64,000 nucleotides of DNA, from NCBI RefSeq assembly GCF_022879575.1, contig NZ_CP084260.1:558001-622000 (forward strand). Reading direction: 5' to 3'. Each line of letters begins with the position of its first letter. Positions within the stretch are counted from its first letter, which is position 1. Origin of the DNA: Caballeronia sp. SL2Y3 (GTDB lineage Bacteria; Pseudomonadota; Gammaproteobacteria; Burkholderiales; Burkholderiaceae). The position numbers and the translations under genes were made by a program. Positions 9,600 to 19,339 of the stretch are shown here, in pieces. The notes beneath the pieces are model-generated. The model was given only the letters and a program-made list of their open reading frames with translations. It did no database searches and was not told where the DNA came from.

Positions 9600-10471
9600 T
9601 GCCGTACTCACCGATTTTCGACGAAGTGCGCTCGCAATACGGCGAAGCATTCGACGCCGCGCTCGCGCGTAATGTCGCCGATGCGCTCGCCGAAGACATC
9701 GGCACCGGCGACGTGACCGGTCGCCTCGTGCCGGCGGACGCGCGGCGCACGGCGCGGATCATCGTGCGGGAAGAAGCCGTGCTGTGTGGTGCGCCGTGGT
9801 TCGACGCAGTGATGCGGCGCGTCGATGCGTCCATCGAAGTGGAATGGCAGTGTCGCGAAGGGCAGCGCATGGCCGCCGATACCCCGGTCGTGCTGCTGCA
9901 CGGCCCCGCGCGCTCGCTGCTGACGGCCGAGCGCAATGGCCTCAACTTCCTGCAACTGCTTTCGGGCGTGGCAAGCGCGACGCGCCGTTACGTCGACGCG
10001 ATCGAAGGCACGCGCGCGCGGATTCTCGACACACGCAAGACGCTGCCTGGCCTGCGGCTCGCGCAAAAGTACGCCGTGCGCGTGGGCGGCGGGGCGAACC
10101 AGCGGCTCGCGCTCTACGACGGCATTTTGATCAAGGAGAACCACATCGCGGCGGCGGGCGGCGTCGGCGCGGCGATGGACGCGGCCCTCGCGCTGAACGC
10201 GGGCGTGCCGGTTCAGATCGAAGTGGAAACGCTCGCGCAGCTCGAAACGGCGCTCGCGCACCGCGCAGAGTCCATTCTGCTCGACAACTTCACGCTCGAC
10301 GCGATGCGCGACGCTGTGCGCGTGACGGCGGGCCGCGCGTTGCTGGAAGTGTCGGGCGGGGTGAACTTCGAAACTGTGCGGGCGATAGCGGAAACCGGCG
10401 TCGACCGCATTTCGATTGGAGCGCTCACGAAGGACGTGCGCGCCACCGATTACTCGATGCGCCTTATCTAG
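9599..10471 (+). CDS. nadC: Nicotinate-nucleotide pyrophosphorylase (carboxylating)
   Basis: Quinolinate phosphoribosyltransferase, which makes nicotinate mononucleotide with CO2 release. The ATG at 9599 shares a base with the nadA stop; a GTG at 9596 is a possible alternative. The 290-residue product shows the substrate-binding ILDTRKTLPGLR segment, RVGGGANQR, and the C-terminal DNF / EVSGGVN / ISIGALT barrel strands expected of the family. It ends 3 bp before the convergent nadB stop. Confidence 0.97.
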   Translation: MPYSPIFDEVRSQYGEAFDAALARNVADALAEDIGTGDVTGRLVPADARRTARIIVREEAVLCGAPWFDAVMRRVDASIEVEWQCREGQRMAADTPVVLLHGPARSLLTAERNGLNFLQLLSGVASATRRYVDAIEGTRARILDTRKTLPGLRLAQKYAVRVGGGANQRLALYDGILIKENHIAAAGGVGAAMDAALALNAGVPVQIEVETLAQLETALAHRAESILLDNFTLDAMRDAVRVTAGRALLEVSGGVNFETVRAIAETGVDRISIGALTKDVRATDYSMRLI

Positions 10472-10474
10472 CCG

Positions 10475-12073
10475 TCAGACCGCGCGCCGCCGCGCCGCCG
10501 GCGGCGTCAGCACGGTCGGCAGCGCCTTCGGCAAGGTTTCGGGCCAGTCGCGGCTGTAGTGCAGGCCGCGGCTTTCGCGCCGCGAACATGCGCTTTCCAC
10601 GATCAGCGACGCCACATCCACCAGATTGCGCAGTTCCAGCAAGTCGCGGCTCACCTTGAAATTCGCGTAGTACTCGTGGATTTCGTCGCGCAAGAGCGCA
10701 ATGCGATGCCGGGCGCGCGCGAGCCGCTTGTCCGTACGCACGATGCCGACGTAGTTCCACATCAGAAGCCGCAGCTCGTCCCAGTTATGCGCGACGACGA
10801 CTTCCTCGTCCGGATCGGAAACGCGGCTTTCGTCCCAGTCGGGCAGGGGCGCGTGGCATCCGGCCGAAAAACCGTCCGCTTCGATGGCCGCCGCCGCCGC
10901 CCGGCCGACCACGATGCATTCCAGCAACGAATTGCTCGCCAGCCGGTTCGCCCCGTGCAAGCCCGTGCACGACGTTTCCCCGACCGCATACAGCCCGGGA
11001 CGGTCGGTGCGCCCGGCGAGATCCGTCACGACGCCGCCGCAGGTATAGTGCGCGGCCGGCACGACGGGAATCGGCTCCTTCGCGATATCGATGCCGAACT
11101 CGCGGCAGCGGGCGAGGATCGTCGGGAAGTGTTCTTCGAGGAACGCGCGCGGCTGGTGGCTGATATCGAGGTACACGCAGTCGATGCCGCGCTTCTTGAT
11201 CTCGAAGTCGATCGCCCGGGCGACGATATCGCGCGGCGCGAGCTCGGCGCGTTCGTCGTGCGCGGGCATGAAGCGCGTGCCGTCCGGCAGGCGCAGCACG
11301 CCGCCTTCTCCGCGCACGGCTTCCGAGATCAGGAACGACTTCGCGTACGGATGGAAGAGGCAAGTCGGATGGAACTGGATGAACTCCATGTTCGCGACGC
11401 GGCAGCCCGCGCGCCATGCCATCGCGATGCCGTCGCCGGTCGCGGTGTCGGGATTGGTCGTGTAGAGATAGACCTTGCCTGCGCCGCCCGTCGCGAGGAC
11501 CGTGTGCGGCGCCTCGATCGTGACGGTGCGGCCGCTTTTCAGGTCGAGCGCGTACAGACCGTGGCAGCGATGGCCCGGCAGCCCGAGCCGGTCGGACGTG
11601 ATCAGGTCGATCGCGTAGTGATCTTCGAGAACGGTGATGTTCGGATGATTGCGCACGCGCTCGCCGAGCGTCGTGACGACCGCGTGGCCGGTGGCGTCCG
11701 CGGCGTGGATGATGCGGCGATGACTATGCCCGCCTTCGCGCGTCAGATGGAAGCCGAGTTCGGCCGAGACGTCGCGCGTGAAGGGCACGCCTTCGTCGAT
11801 CAGCCATTGAATCGCGGCGCGCCCGTTTTCGACGATGTAGCGCGTCGCCGCCTCGTCGCACAGGCCCCCGCCCGCGATGAGCGTGTCGGCCACGTGGTCG
11901 TCGACGCTGTCCGCCGAATCCAGCACCGCCGCGATGCCGCCTTGCGCCCAGTCGCTCGCGCCTTCGCTCGCCGCGCGCTTCGCGATGATCGCCACGCGCC
12001 GCGTCTCGGCCAGATTCAGCGCGACGCTCAGGCCCGCGAGTCCGCTCCCCACGATCGCTACATCGAAGTTCAT
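10475..12073 (-). CDS. nadB: L-aspartate oxidase
   Basis: Flavoprotein that oxidises L-aspartate to iminoaspartate, feeding NadA. The start ATG at 12073 gives [20 protein letters not shown], with the FAD dinucleotide-binding motif at the extreme N-terminus; longer open frame upstream is ignored. Family signatures include [12 protein letters not shown], the [11 protein letters not shown] substrate region and the [15 protein letters not shown] flavin segment. Length is 532 residues, as usual. It converges with nadA-nadC, leaving only 3 bp between stop codons, so the two transcripts probably overlap at their 3' ends. Confidence 0.97.
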   Translation of the reverse strand: MNFDVAIVGSGLAGLSVALNLAETRRVAIIAKRAASEGASDWAQGGIAAVLDSADSVDDHVADTLIAGGGLCDEAATRYIVENGRAAIQWLIDEGVPFTRDVSAELGFHLTREGGHSHRRIIHAADATGHAVVTTLGERVRNHPNITVLEDHYAIDLITSDRLGLPGHRCHGLYALDLKSGRTVTIEAPHTVLATGGAGKVYLYTTNPDTATGDGIAMAWRAGCRVANMEFIQFHPTCLFHPYAKSFLISEAVRGEGGVLRLPDGTRFMPAHDERAELAPRDIVARAIDFEIKKRGIDCVYLDISHQPRAFLEEHFPTILARCREFGIDIAKEPIPVVPAAHYTCGGVVTDLAGRTDRPGLYAVGETSCTGLHGANRLASNSLLECIVVGRAAAAAIEADGFSAGCHAPLPDWDESRVSDPDEEVVVAHNWDELRLLMWNYVGIVRTDKRLARARHRIALLRDEIHEYYANFKVSRDLLELRNLVDVASLIVESACSRRESRGLHYSRDWPETLPKALPTVLTPPAARRRAV

Positions 12074-12187
12074 GCCGCCGTGTCTCCGTCGCTGTCGTTG
12101 TCGATAGCCGGCAAGCATAACGCGCGAGGGCAAAGAAACCGCGAAAACCCATGCACGACCATGTGAAACGCGTGTGAAAAGCGCGCC

Positions 12188-12218
12188 GCAAAAACAAAAA
12201 GCCCCGCGTGAGCGGGGC
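12188..12218 (-). terminator. Terminator of rpmB-rpmG
   Basis: On the minus strand AAGCCCCGC, a TCAC loop and GCGGGGCTT are followed by TTTGTTTTT. It lies just after rpmG and before nadB. Confidence 0.85.
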
Positions 12219-12289
12219 TTTCTGCTGTCTTCGTCAGGCACTCAATCTCAAGTGCGGTCCGTCTTCCGCTTGCGCGGAACAACGCCGCT

Positions 12290-12457
12290 TTACTTGATCT
12301 TGGTTTCCTTGTACTCAACATGCTTGCGGACGACGGGATCAAATTTCTTGATCAGCATCTTTTCCGGCATGTTGCGCTTGTTCTTGGTCGTCGTGTAGAA
12401 GTGACCCGTGCCTGCGGTCGATTCCAACTTGATCTTGTCGCGTGCGCCCTTGGCCAT
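12290..12457 (-). CDS. rpmG: 50S ribosomal protein L33
   Basis: Small 55-residue ribosomal protein of the large subunit E-site region. It reads [20 protein letters not shown] and continues through [13 protein letters not shown], ending VEYKETKIK, a full-length match to the zinc-free (C-minus) L33 type, since no cysteines are present. It follows rpmB closely on the same strand, the standard bacterial rpmBG order, and ends before a strong terminator. It is shorter than typical ORF cut-offs and is easily missed. Confidence 0.97.
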
Positions 12458-12468
12458 GTGCGTGCTCC

Positions 12469-12702
12469 TTAGATTTCACCGCGTGCGCGCAAATCTGCGA
12501 GCACGGCGTCGATACCGTTCTTGTCGATCAGGCGCAGACCCGCGTTCGAAACGCGCAGACGGACCCAGCGGTTTTCGCTTTCAACGAAGAAACGGCGGTT
12601 CTGCAGGTTCGGCAGGAAACGACGCTTGGTCTTGTTGTTGGCGTGGGAAACGTTGTTGCCGGACATCGGCCCTTTCCCAGTTACTTGGCATACGCGTGCC
12701 AT
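12469..12702 (-). CDS. rpmB: 50S ribosomal protein L28
   Basis: Large-subunit ribosomal protein of 77 residues, starting [20 protein letters not shown] and containing the canonical [11 protein letters not shown]. It is the first gene of the rpmB-rpmG operon, with an 11-bp gap to rpmG. Confidence 0.97.
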
Positions 12703-12863
12703 GCGAGCACTCCTAATACAGTCTGATTCCTACGCTCGGCGCAGCGGATTCTGCGAGCCGACCTCTTTTTCCCTGGTTGCCTTTACCGGGAACTTGGCAG
12801 CACGGTTATGCCAATGAGGACCGCGTAAGCTCAGAACAGGTGGGTTGAGAAAAGCAAACGCGG

Positions 12864-12893
12864 ATTCTAGCAGGAAAAGCCGTGCGTTATCAA
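12864..12893 (-). promoter_or_regulatory. Candidate sigma-70 promoter of rpmB-rpmG
   Basis: The minus strand reads TTGATA (12888-12893), an 18-bp spacer, then TAGAAT (12864-12869). It lies about 160 bp upstream of rpmB, the only minus-strand gene it could serve. Confidence 0.5.
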
Positions 12894-12941
12894 GGCGTTT
12901 TGCTCCTTTTCCTATTCGGCGGATCGACCTGAAAGCCAGCG

Positions 12942-13757
12942 TCACAGCCAACCCTCGCGCGCGAACGAAAAAATGTCATTCGACGCGACGACCATGTGAT
13001 CCAGCAGCTTCACGTCGATGAGCGCGAGCGCGTCCTGGAGCGTGCGCGTGAGCTTGCGGTCGCCCGCGCTCGGCTGGATGCTGCCGGAAGGGTGATTATG
13101 CGCGACGATCAGCCCGGCCGCATTCAGCGCGAGCGCGCGCTTGACGATTTCGCGCGGATACACGGCCACGCGCGTGAGCGAGCCCCGCGCTTCCTCGCAG
13201 ATGTCCAGCAACTGGTGGCGCGCGTCGAGATAGATGCAGATGAACACTTCGTTCGGCCGCGTGCCGATTTTCAGGCGCAGAAAGTCTTCGACGGCACCGG
13301 GAGAATTCAGCAGCATGCGCTCGCGCGCTTTCTCCGCCAGCATGCGCCGGCACAGTTCGGAAACCGCGATGAGCGTCGCTGCGCGCGCCTCGCCGATGCC
13401 GCGTTCGGCTTGCAACTCGGCGGCGGATGCATCGAGCACGGCGCGCAGCGAGCCGAAACGCAGCAGCAGCGCGCGGGCGACATCGACGGCGGTGAACCCC
13501 GGCACGCCGGTGCGCAAGAAGAGCGCGAGCAATTCGGCATCGGCTAGCTTCTCGGCGCCCGAACTGAGCAGGCGTTCACGCGGCCGGTCGGCCTTGTCCC
13601 ATTTCGAGATGGCTAGTGCCGCGAGCCGGACGGTTTCCGCAGCCTCCGCTGGCGCGGCGGGAACGGACGCAGCAACTGGCGCGGCGTCGGTCGCGGTAAG
13701 CGACGCGGAAACCGGCGCGACAACCGGCGCAGCATGCAGCGCCACGACGCCCGTCAT
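12942..13757 (-). CDS. radC: RadC-type JAB/MPN+ domain protein
   Basis: RadC/UPF0758 family protein. It has an N-terminal helix-hairpin-helix-like region ([14 protein letters not shown]) and a C-terminal JAB metalloprotease-like domain with the zinc motif [14 protein letters not shown]. The ATG at 13757 ([12 protein letters not shown]) gives 271 residues. Its first 70 or so residues are Ala/Val/Pro-rich low complexity and unlike the conserved core, which starts around [15 protein letters not shown]. The historical DNA-repair name is not firmly supported for this family. It is divergent from fkpB. Confidence 0.9.
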   Translation of the reverse strand: MTGVVALHAAPVVAPVSASLTATDAAPVAASVPAAPAEAAETVRLAALAISKWDKADRPRERLLSSGAEKLADAELLALFLRTGVPGFTAVDVARALLLRFGSLRAVLDASAAELQAERGIGEARAATLIAVSELCRRMLAEKARERMLLNSPGAVEDFLRLKIGTRPNEVFICIYLDARHQLLDICEEARGSLTRVAVYPREIVKRALALNAAGLIVAHNHPSGSIQPSAGDRKLTRTLQDALALIDVKLLDHMVVASNDIFSFAREGWL

Positions 13758-13848
13758 CGCCCGCTCCTCCGAAGAGACCGAATTGCGCGCGCCGCCGCAC
13801 CAACGCCGCACGCGCCTGACGCGTCGCCGGACCACTCTGTCTTACAAT

Positions 13849-13854
13849 AGCGGT
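13849..13854 (+). promoter_or_regulatory. Candidate -10 box for fkpB-ispH
   Basis: TACAAT lies about 110 bp upstream of fkpB. The -35 position is not clear, so this is tentative. Confidence 0.3.
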
Positions 13855-13964
13855 TTTGGCGCCCGTTTCGACCCTGCGCCACGCGGTTCGCAGCTTCGCG
13901 CCGACGAGCCGCCGCTCGCCCGGCCCACGCCGCGCTTTCGACTGAACCGCCACATCCAATACTC

Positions 13965-14420
13965 ATGAGCATCATCGATATCTCCGAGGTCAAGCCCGGC
14001 TCCCATGTCACGCTGCATTACCGGCTGGCACTGGCCGACGGCGCCGACATCGTCAACACCTTCACCGACAAGCCCGCCACGCTCCTGCTCGGCGCAGGCC
14101 AGCTCGCCCCGCCGCTCGAAGAAATTCTGCTCGGCCTCAAGGTCGGCCACCATTCGACCTTTCGGCTAACGCCGGAGCAGGCGTTCGGGCCGCGCAATCC
14201 GGAACTGCTGCAGCGCGTGTCGCTCGCGACGCTGCGCGAAAACAGCATGGTCGGCGAGGATTTTTCTCCCGGCGATCTCGTCGAATTCAACGCGCCCAAC
14301 GGCGGGCGCTACGCGGGCGTGCTCAAGGAAGTGGGCGAGACGTCGGCGCTTTTCGACTTCAATCACCCGCTTGCCGGCCAGACGCTGGCGTTCGAAGTGA
14401 AAATCATCGGAATTCTGTAG
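13965..14420 (+). CDS. fkpB: FKBP-type peptidyl-prolyl cis-trans isomerase (SlpA-like)
   Basis: Short FKBP of the SlyD/SlpA type, 151 residues, a cytoplasmic prolyl isomerase or chaperone. The FKBP half-site is seen in [19 protein letters not shown], and the inserted flap region follows [16 protein letters not shown], where SlpA proteins carry a chaperone domain. Unlike SlyD there is no histidine-rich tail. It is 2 bp upstream of ispH, the conserved fkpB-ispH arrangement of gamma- and betaproteobacteria. Confidence 0.94.
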   Translation: MSIIDISEVKPGSHVTLHYRLALADGADIVNTFTDKPATLLLGAGQLAPPLEEILLGLKVGHHSTFRLTPEQAFGPRNPELLQRVSLATLRENSMVGEDFSPGDLVEFNAPNGGRYAGVLKEVGETSALFDFNHPLAGQTLAFEVKIIGIL

Positions 14421-14422
14421 CC

Positions 14423-15391
14423 ATGAGCCTGACCGAAAGCCTCACCGATATCGAAACCGACGTCGAAATCCTGCTCGCGCAGCCGCGCGGCTTCTGCGCG
14501 GGCGTGGACCGCGCGATCGAGATCGTCGAGCGCGCGATCAAGCTGTTCGGCGCGCCGATCTACGTGCGTCACGAGATCGTGCATAACGCGTACGTCGTCG
14601 CGGATCTGCGCAAGAAGGGCGCGATCTTCATCGAGGACCTGTCGGACGTGCCCGAGGGCAGCACGCTGATTTTCAGCGCACACGGCGTTTCGAAAGCCGT
14701 GCGCGTCGAAGCGGAAACGCGCGGGCTGCGCGTGTTCGACGCCACGTGTCCGCTCGTGACCAAGGTGCACATGGAAGTCGCGAAGATGCGGCAGGAAGGC
14801 TTCGATATCGTGATGATCGGCCACAAGGGACACCCGGAAGTCGAAGGTACGATGGGGCAGTCCGGCGAGGGCATGCATCTGGTCGAGGATATCGAGGACG
14901 TGCTGAAGCTCGATCTGCCCGACCCGGAGCGCATTGCGTACGTCACGCAGACGACGCTTTCGGTCGACGACGCCTCGGCGATCATCGACGCGCTCAAGAA
15001 CAAATATCCCGCGATCAAGGAGCCGAAGAAGCAGGACATCTGCTACGCGACGCAGAATCGCCAGGACGCGGTGAAGTTCCTCGCGCCGCAGTGCGATGTC
15101 GTGATCGTGGTCGGCAGCCCGAACAGCTCGAATTCGAGCCGGCTGCGCGAAGTAGCCGAGCGCAGCGGCATTCCGGCCTATATGGTGGATTCGCCGACGC
15201 AGATCGATCCGAACTGGGTCGAAGGCAAGAAGCGCATCGGCGTGACGGCGGGCGCGTCGGCGCCGGAAGTGCTCGCGCAGGCTGTCATCGCGCGGCTGCG
15301 CGAACTCGGCGTGCGCAGCGTGCGCTCGCTGGAGGGCATCGAAGAGACGATTTCGTTTCCGCTGCCGCGCGGACTGTCGTTGCCGCAATAA
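14423..15391 (+). CDS. ispH: 4-hydroxy-3-methylbut-2-enyl diphosphate reductase
   Basis: Last enzyme of the MEP isoprenoid pathway, an Fe-S protein that reduces HMBPP to IPP and DMAPP. The three cluster cysteines are visible in [29 protein letters not shown] and [14 protein letters not shown]. The catalytic glutamate lies in [10 protein letters not shown], and the substrate [10 protein letters not shown] loop is intact. The 322-residue length is normal. Translation is probably coupled to fkpB, and a strong terminator follows 17 bp after the stop. Confidence 0.98.
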   Translation: MSLTESLTDIETDVEILLAQPRGFCAGVDRAIEIVERAIKLFGAPIYVRHEIVHNAYVVADLRKKGAIFIEDLSDVPEGSTLIFSAHGVSKAVRVEAETRGLRVFDATCPLVTKVHMEVAKMRQEGFDIVMIGHKGHPEVEGTMGQSGEGMHLVEDIEDVLKLDLPDPERIAYVTQTTLSVDDASAIIDALKNKYPAIKEPKKQDICYATQNRQDAVKFLAPQCDVVIVVGSPNSSNSSRLREVAERSGIPAYMVDSPTQIDPNWVEGKKRIGVTAGASAPEVLAQAVIARLRELGVRSVRSLEGIEETISFPLPRGLSLPQ

Positions 15392-15408
15392 GTTAGACGA
15401 AACCTTCG

Positions 15409-15435
15409 AAAAAGCGCCCAGCGGGCGCTTTTTTT
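15409..15435 (+). terminator. Terminator of fkpB-ispH
   Basis: AAGCGCCC, an AGC loop and GGGCGCTT followed by an uninterrupted T-tract. Confidence 0.88.
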
Positions 15436-15740
15436 TCGCCCGGGCACAGGCAAGCCGACCGCGCGTGAACCATTTCGGTGCACCGCTGCAAAGCGTCGCA
15501 AACGTATTCCGCCGAGCCTCGATAAACCCCGCTCCCGGAATGGTGCAACTGCTGCACAAAACCGGATCGCAACCCGGTTGCGCTTTTGACGGAAAATCGC
15601 CGGAAAATGCGGGTTGCAATGCTGGAAAACCCCGCCACGCAAGAATATTGCTCGTCTCATATTTAGCGTTACAATTCGCGCGTCCTGAGTCCGGAAGGGC
15701 CTCTGGCAACGGTTCTGAAAGGCGCAGGAGATCTCATTTG
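15436..15740 (+). promoter_or_regulatory. Leader and promoter region of the liv operon
   Basis: Non-coding stretch of about 300 bp. TTGCTC (15648-15653), a 16-bp spacer and TACAAT (15670-15675) make a plausible sigma-70 promoter. GCGCAGGAG at 15722-15730 provides the ribosome-binding site for the binding-protein gene. An in-frame extension of that gene reaches back to 15465 but does not look like protein. Confidence 0.5.
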
Positions 15741-16958
15741 ATGCGATTCAAGTTTGCTTACGCCGTGTCCATCGCGGCTGCGGTTGCAATGGCAACTGCA
15801 TGCGGCAAGAAGGACGAAGGCGGAGCGAGCGGAGCAGCACCGGCGGCAAGCGCCCCGACGGCGGCAACGGCTGCGCCCGCACCGGCGAGCGAAGCGACGG
15901 TGGTGAAGATCGGCCATGTCGCGCCGTTGTCCGGCACGCAGGCGCATTTAGGGAAAGACAACGAAAACGGCGCGCGGCTCGCGCTGGAGGAAATCAGCGC
16001 GCAGGGTCTCACCATCGACGGCCGCTCCATCCGCCTCGTGCTCGACAGCCAGGATGACGCAGCCGACCCGCGCACCGGCGAAGAAGCCGCGCAGCGCCTG
16101 GTGGATGACCATGTGGTCGCGGTAATCGGCCATCTGAATTCGGGCGTATCGATTCCGGCGTCCAAGATTTATAGCGATGCGGGCATCGCGGAGATTTCGC
16201 CGTCGACGACGAACCCGCAATACACGAAGCAGGGTTACAAGACGACCTTCCGCGTGGTCGCAACCGATGCGCAGCAAGGCCCCGTGCTGGCCGGCTACGC
16301 GATCAAGACGCTGCACGCGAAGAAAGTGGTGATCGTGGACGACGCTACCGCCTACGGCCGCGGCCTCGCCGACGAGTTCGCGAAGACGGCGCAGGCGGGC
16401 GGCGTGAAGGTCGCCGCGCGCGAGACGACGTCGGAGAAGGCGCGCAACTTCAAGGCGATCCTCTTGAAGATCAAGCGCATGCAGCCGGACGCCGTGATGT
16501 ACGGCGGCATGGACGCAACGGGCGGACCGTTCGCGAAAGAAGCGGCGGCGCTCGGCGTGAAGGCGAAGATTCTGGCGGGCGACGGCGTTTGCACGCAGCA
16601 ATTGCCGCAACTGGCGGGCGACGCGGTGCAGAACGTCGTGTGTTCCGAAGCCGGGCCCGCGCTCGCGAAGATGGACAAGGGCGCGGACTTCGCGCAGAAG
16701 TACGAGGCACGGTTTCACACGCCGGTGCAGATTTACGCGCCGTTCACGTACGACGCGGTGTACGTGATCGTCGATGCGATGAAGCGCGCCAATTCCATCG
16801 AAGCGAGCAAGGTGCTCGCGGCGGTGGCCACGACGGATTTCAACGGTCTGACGGGGCATATCGCTTTTGACGACAAAGGCGATCTGAAGACCAGCACCAT
16901 CACGCTTTACGACTTCAAGGACAAAAAGAAGGATGTGCTCGACGTCGTGAAGCAGTAG
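15741..16958 (+). CDS. Branched-chain amino acid ABC transporter substrate-binding protein
   Basis: Periplasmic type I binding protein of the Leu/Ile/Val (HAAT) family, 405 residues from the ATG at 15741, which has a good AGGAG upstream. The N-terminus MRFKFAYAVSIAAAVAMATA is a signal peptide ending at a cysteine (ATAC-GKKDEGG), so it is predicted to be a lipoprotein, followed by an Ala/Pro linker. The mature fold starts VVKIGHVAPLSGTQAHLGKD with the family's GARLALEEI segment. It heads a livK-H-M-G-F array; the 221-bp gap before livH contains GC-rich inverted repeats that may raise binding-protein expression relative to the permease. Confidence 0.95.
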   Translation: MRFKFAYAVSIAAAVAMATACGKKDEGGASGAAPAASAPTAATAAPAPASEATVVKIGHVAPLSGTQAHLGKDNENGARLALEEISAQGLTIDGRSIRLVLDSQDDAADPRTGEEAAQRLVDDHVVAVIGHLNSGVSIPASKIYSDAGIAEISPSTTNPQYTKQGYKTTFRVVATDAQQGPVLAGYAIKTLHAKKVVIVDDATAYGRGLADEFAKTAQAGGVKVAARETTSEKARNFKAILLKIKRMQPDAVMYGGMDATGGPFAKEAAALGVKAKILAGDGVCTQQLPQLAGDAVQNVVCSEAGPALAKMDKGADFAQKYEARFHTPVQIYAPFTYDAVYVIVDAMKRANSIEASKVLAAVATTDFNGLTGHIAFDDKGDLKTSTITLYDFKDKKKDVLDVVKQ

Positions 16959-17179
16959 CAGCAGGCGTTTGCAGTCTTGCGGCGCCTATCCGACAAGCGC
17001 CGTTTCGCATGCGTCTGGCGGACGCCCGCACCTATCCGGCGGCGGGCGCAACGGCAGGCGATTAATCCTTACCGGTTTTTTTAAAAGTACGCGCAGTGCC
17101 GCTCCAGATTTCGCTTCACACCGGTTTATCGGCCGGTGATAAAGGCGTCATCCGGTCGCACGGGGCTAAGGAGCTTTAA
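16959..17179. other. Intergenic region with inverted repeats between binding protein and livH
   Basis: No gene. CACCGG(17119-17124) pairs with CCGGTG(17133-17138), and GCCCGC around 17024 pairs with a downstream GCGGGC. There is no clear T-tract terminator. These stems could stabilise or attenuate the transcript between binding protein and permease, but this is inference. Confidence 0.4.
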
Positions 17180-18130
17180 ATGGATATTTTCATCCAGCAG
17201 ATCCTCAACGGTCTGGTGCTTGGCAGCGTCTACGCCATCATCGCGTTGGGTTACACGATGGTGTACGGCATTCTCGGCATCATCAACTTCGCGCACGGCG
17301 ACGTGCTGATGGTGGGCGCGATGGTGGCGCTTTCAGCCATCGGCGTCATGCAGAATCACTTTCCCTCGATGCCCGGCCCGATCATGCTGACGATCGCGCT
17401 TATCGTCGCGGCGATCGTCTGCGCGATCGTCGGCTACACCATCGAACGCGTCGCGTACCGGCCGCTGCGCAAGGCGCCGCGTCTCGCGCCGCTCATCACC
17501 GCAATCGGCGTGTCGATCCTGCTGCAAACGGTCGCCATGATGATCTGGGGCCGCAACCCGCTCGCGTTTCCGCAGTTGCTGCCGACCGACCCGATCAACG
17601 TCATCACCGCGACTGAAACGCGTCCCGGCGCGGTCATCTCGATGACGGAAATCGTCATCATCGTGGTGGCGTTCCTCGTGATGGGCGGCCTCCTGCTGCT
17701 CGTGCACAAGACCAAGCTCGGCCGCGCGATGCGCGCGATCGCGGAGAACCCCGGCGTCGCATCGCTGATGGGCGTGAACCCGAACTTCGTGATCTCGGCG
17801 ACCTTCATGATCGGCTCGGCGCTTGCTGCGCTCGCCGGCGTGATGATCGCGTCCGAATACGGCAACGCGCACTTCTACATGGGCTTCATTCCCGGCCTGA
17901 AGGCGTTCACGGCGGCGGTGCTGGGCGGCATCGGCAACCTGGGCGGCGCGATGGTCGGCGGCGTGCTCCTCGGTTTGATCGAGCAGTTGGGCGCCGGTTA
18001 CATCGGCAATCTGACAGGCGGCGTCTTCGGCAGTAACTATCAGGACGTGTTCGCCTTCGTCGTGCTGATCATCGTGCTCGTGTTCCGTCCGTCGGGTCTG
18101 CTCGGCGAACGTGTCGCGGACCGCGCTTAA
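17180..18130 (+). CDS. livH: Branched-chain amino acid ABC permease LivH
   Basis: Inner-membrane permease of the HAAT family, 316 residues with about eight hydrophobic helices. It starts MDIFIQQILNGLVLGSVYAI, the usual LivH opening, and carries GYTMVYGILGIINFAHGD and the EAA-like loop KAFTAAVLGGIGNLGGAMVGG. AAGGAG precedes the ATG at the right spacing. It pairs with LivM. Confidence 0.97.
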   Translation: MDIFIQQILNGLVLGSVYAIIALGYTMVYGILGIINFAHGDVLMVGAMVALSAIGVMQNHFPSMPGPIMLTIALIVAAIVCAIVGYTIERVAYRPLRKAPRLAPLITAIGVSILLQTVAMMIWGRNPLAFPQLLPTDPINVITATETRPGAVISMTEIVIIVVAFLVMGGLLLLVHKTKLGRAMRAIAENPGVASLMGVNPNFVISATFMIGSALAALAGVMIASEYGNAHFYMGFIPGLKAFTAAVLGGIGNLGGAMVGGVLLGLIEQLGAGYIGNLTGGVFGSNYQDVFAFVVLIIVLVFRPSGLLGERVADRA

Positions 18131-18154
18131 AGACCGTGTGAGGAGCTCTACAAA

Positions 18155-19324
18155 ATGACTTCGATTCAACCGATTGAGCCGTCCACGACGCTCATCCCCG
18201 AGAAGAACACGGGCAAGACGCTCGTCGTCGGCATCATCGTCGCCGCGTTCGTGATCGCCGCGCCGATGGTGATCGGCGCAGCCGGCGGCAACTACTGGGT
18301 CCGCGTGCTCGACTTCGCGATGCTTTACGTGATGCTCGCGCTGGGCCTCAATGTCGTCGTCGGCTTCGCCGGCCTGCTCGACCTGGGCTACATCGCGTTT
18401 TATGCGGTCGGCGCGTACGTGGCGGCGCTCTTGTCTTCGCCGCAATTGACCTCGCAGTTCGAATGGATTGCGCATCTTGCGCCGGGCGGGCTGCATGTGC
18501 CGTTCCTTCTGATCGTGCCGGTCGCGATGGCGCTCGCCGCCACCTTCGGCGTGCTGCTCGGGGCACCGACGCTGCGTCTGCGTGGCGACTACCTCGCTAT
18601 CGTGACGCTCGGTTTCGGGGAAATCGTGCGTATTTTCATGAACAACCTCGACCGCCCGGTGAACATCACGAACGGCCCGAAGGGCATCACGGGCATCGAT
18701 CCGGTGACGGTGGCGGGCTTCAATCTGTCGCAGACGCACGAGCTTTTCGGCATGAAGTTCCCGTCGGTGTACATGTACTACTACCTGTTCGTGCTCGGCG
18801 CGCTCATCGTGATCTGGGTCTGTACGCGTCTGCAACATTCGCGCATCGGCCGTGCATGGGCCGCCATTCGCGAAGACGAAATCGCGGCGAAGGCCATGGG
18901 CATCAACACGCGTAACGTGAAGCTGCTCGCCTTCGCGATGGGCGCGTCGTTCGGCGGCCTCTCGGGCGCGATGTTCGGCGCGTTCCAGGGCTTCGTGTCG
19001 CCGGAATCGTTCACGTTCTGGGAATCGATCGTCGTGCTGGCGTGCGTGGTGCTCGGCGGCATGGGCCACATTCCGGGCGTGATTTTGGGCGCGGTGCTGC
19101 TCGCCGTGTTCCCCGAATTCCTGCGCTCGACGATGGGTCCGCTGCAAAACGCCGTCTTCGGCCATCAGATCGTGGATACCGAAGTCATCCGCCAGTTGCT
19201 GTACGGCCTGGCGATGGTGCTGATCATGCTGTATCGCTCGGAAGGCCTGTGGCCCGCCGCGAAACACGAAGACAAGATCGCGAAGATCGCGAAGCGCAAC
19301 GGCAAGAAGCCGGTGCGCGCCTAA
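18155..19324 (+). CDS. livM: Branched-chain amino acid ABC permease LivM
   Basis: Second inner-membrane permease subunit, 389 residues. A roughly 25-residue polar N-terminus precedes the first helix (VVGIIVAAFVIAAPMVIGAA). Family signatures are YVMLALGLNVVVGFAGLLDL and the loop VVLACVVLGGMGHIPGVI. GAGGAG stands just upstream of the ATG. The spacing to livH (24 bp) and livG (15 bp) shows a single operon. Confidence 0.97.
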   Translation: MTSIQPIEPSTTLIPEKNTGKTLVVGIIVAAFVIAAPMVIGAAGGNYWVRVLDFAMLYVMLALGLNVVVGFAGLLDLGYIAFYAVGAYVAALLSSPQLTSQFEWIAHLAPGGLHVPFLLIVPVAMALAATFGVLLGAPTLRLRGDYLAIVTLGFGEIVRIFMNNLDRPVNITNGPKGITGIDPVTVAGFNLSQTHELFGMKFPSVYMYYYLFVLGALIVIWVCTRLQHSRIGRAWAAIREDEIAAKAMGINTRNVKLLAFAMGASFGGLSGAMFGAFQGFVSPESFTFWESIVVLACVVLGGMGHIPGVILGAVLLAVFPEFLRSTMGPLQNAVFGHQIVDTEVIRQLLYGLAMVLIMLYRSEGLWPAAKHEDKIAKIAKRNGKKPVRA

Positions 19325-19339
19325 GCGGGGGAATCAAAA

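Noticed and set aside
12074..12241. 56-residue N-terminal extension of nadB
   Set aside because: It crosses the rpmB-rpmG terminator and precedes the conserved FAD motif start [11 protein letters not shown].
17333..19267. 644-codon frame antisense to livH-livM
   Set aside because: His/Arg/Asp-rich nonsense composition opposite two clear permease genes.
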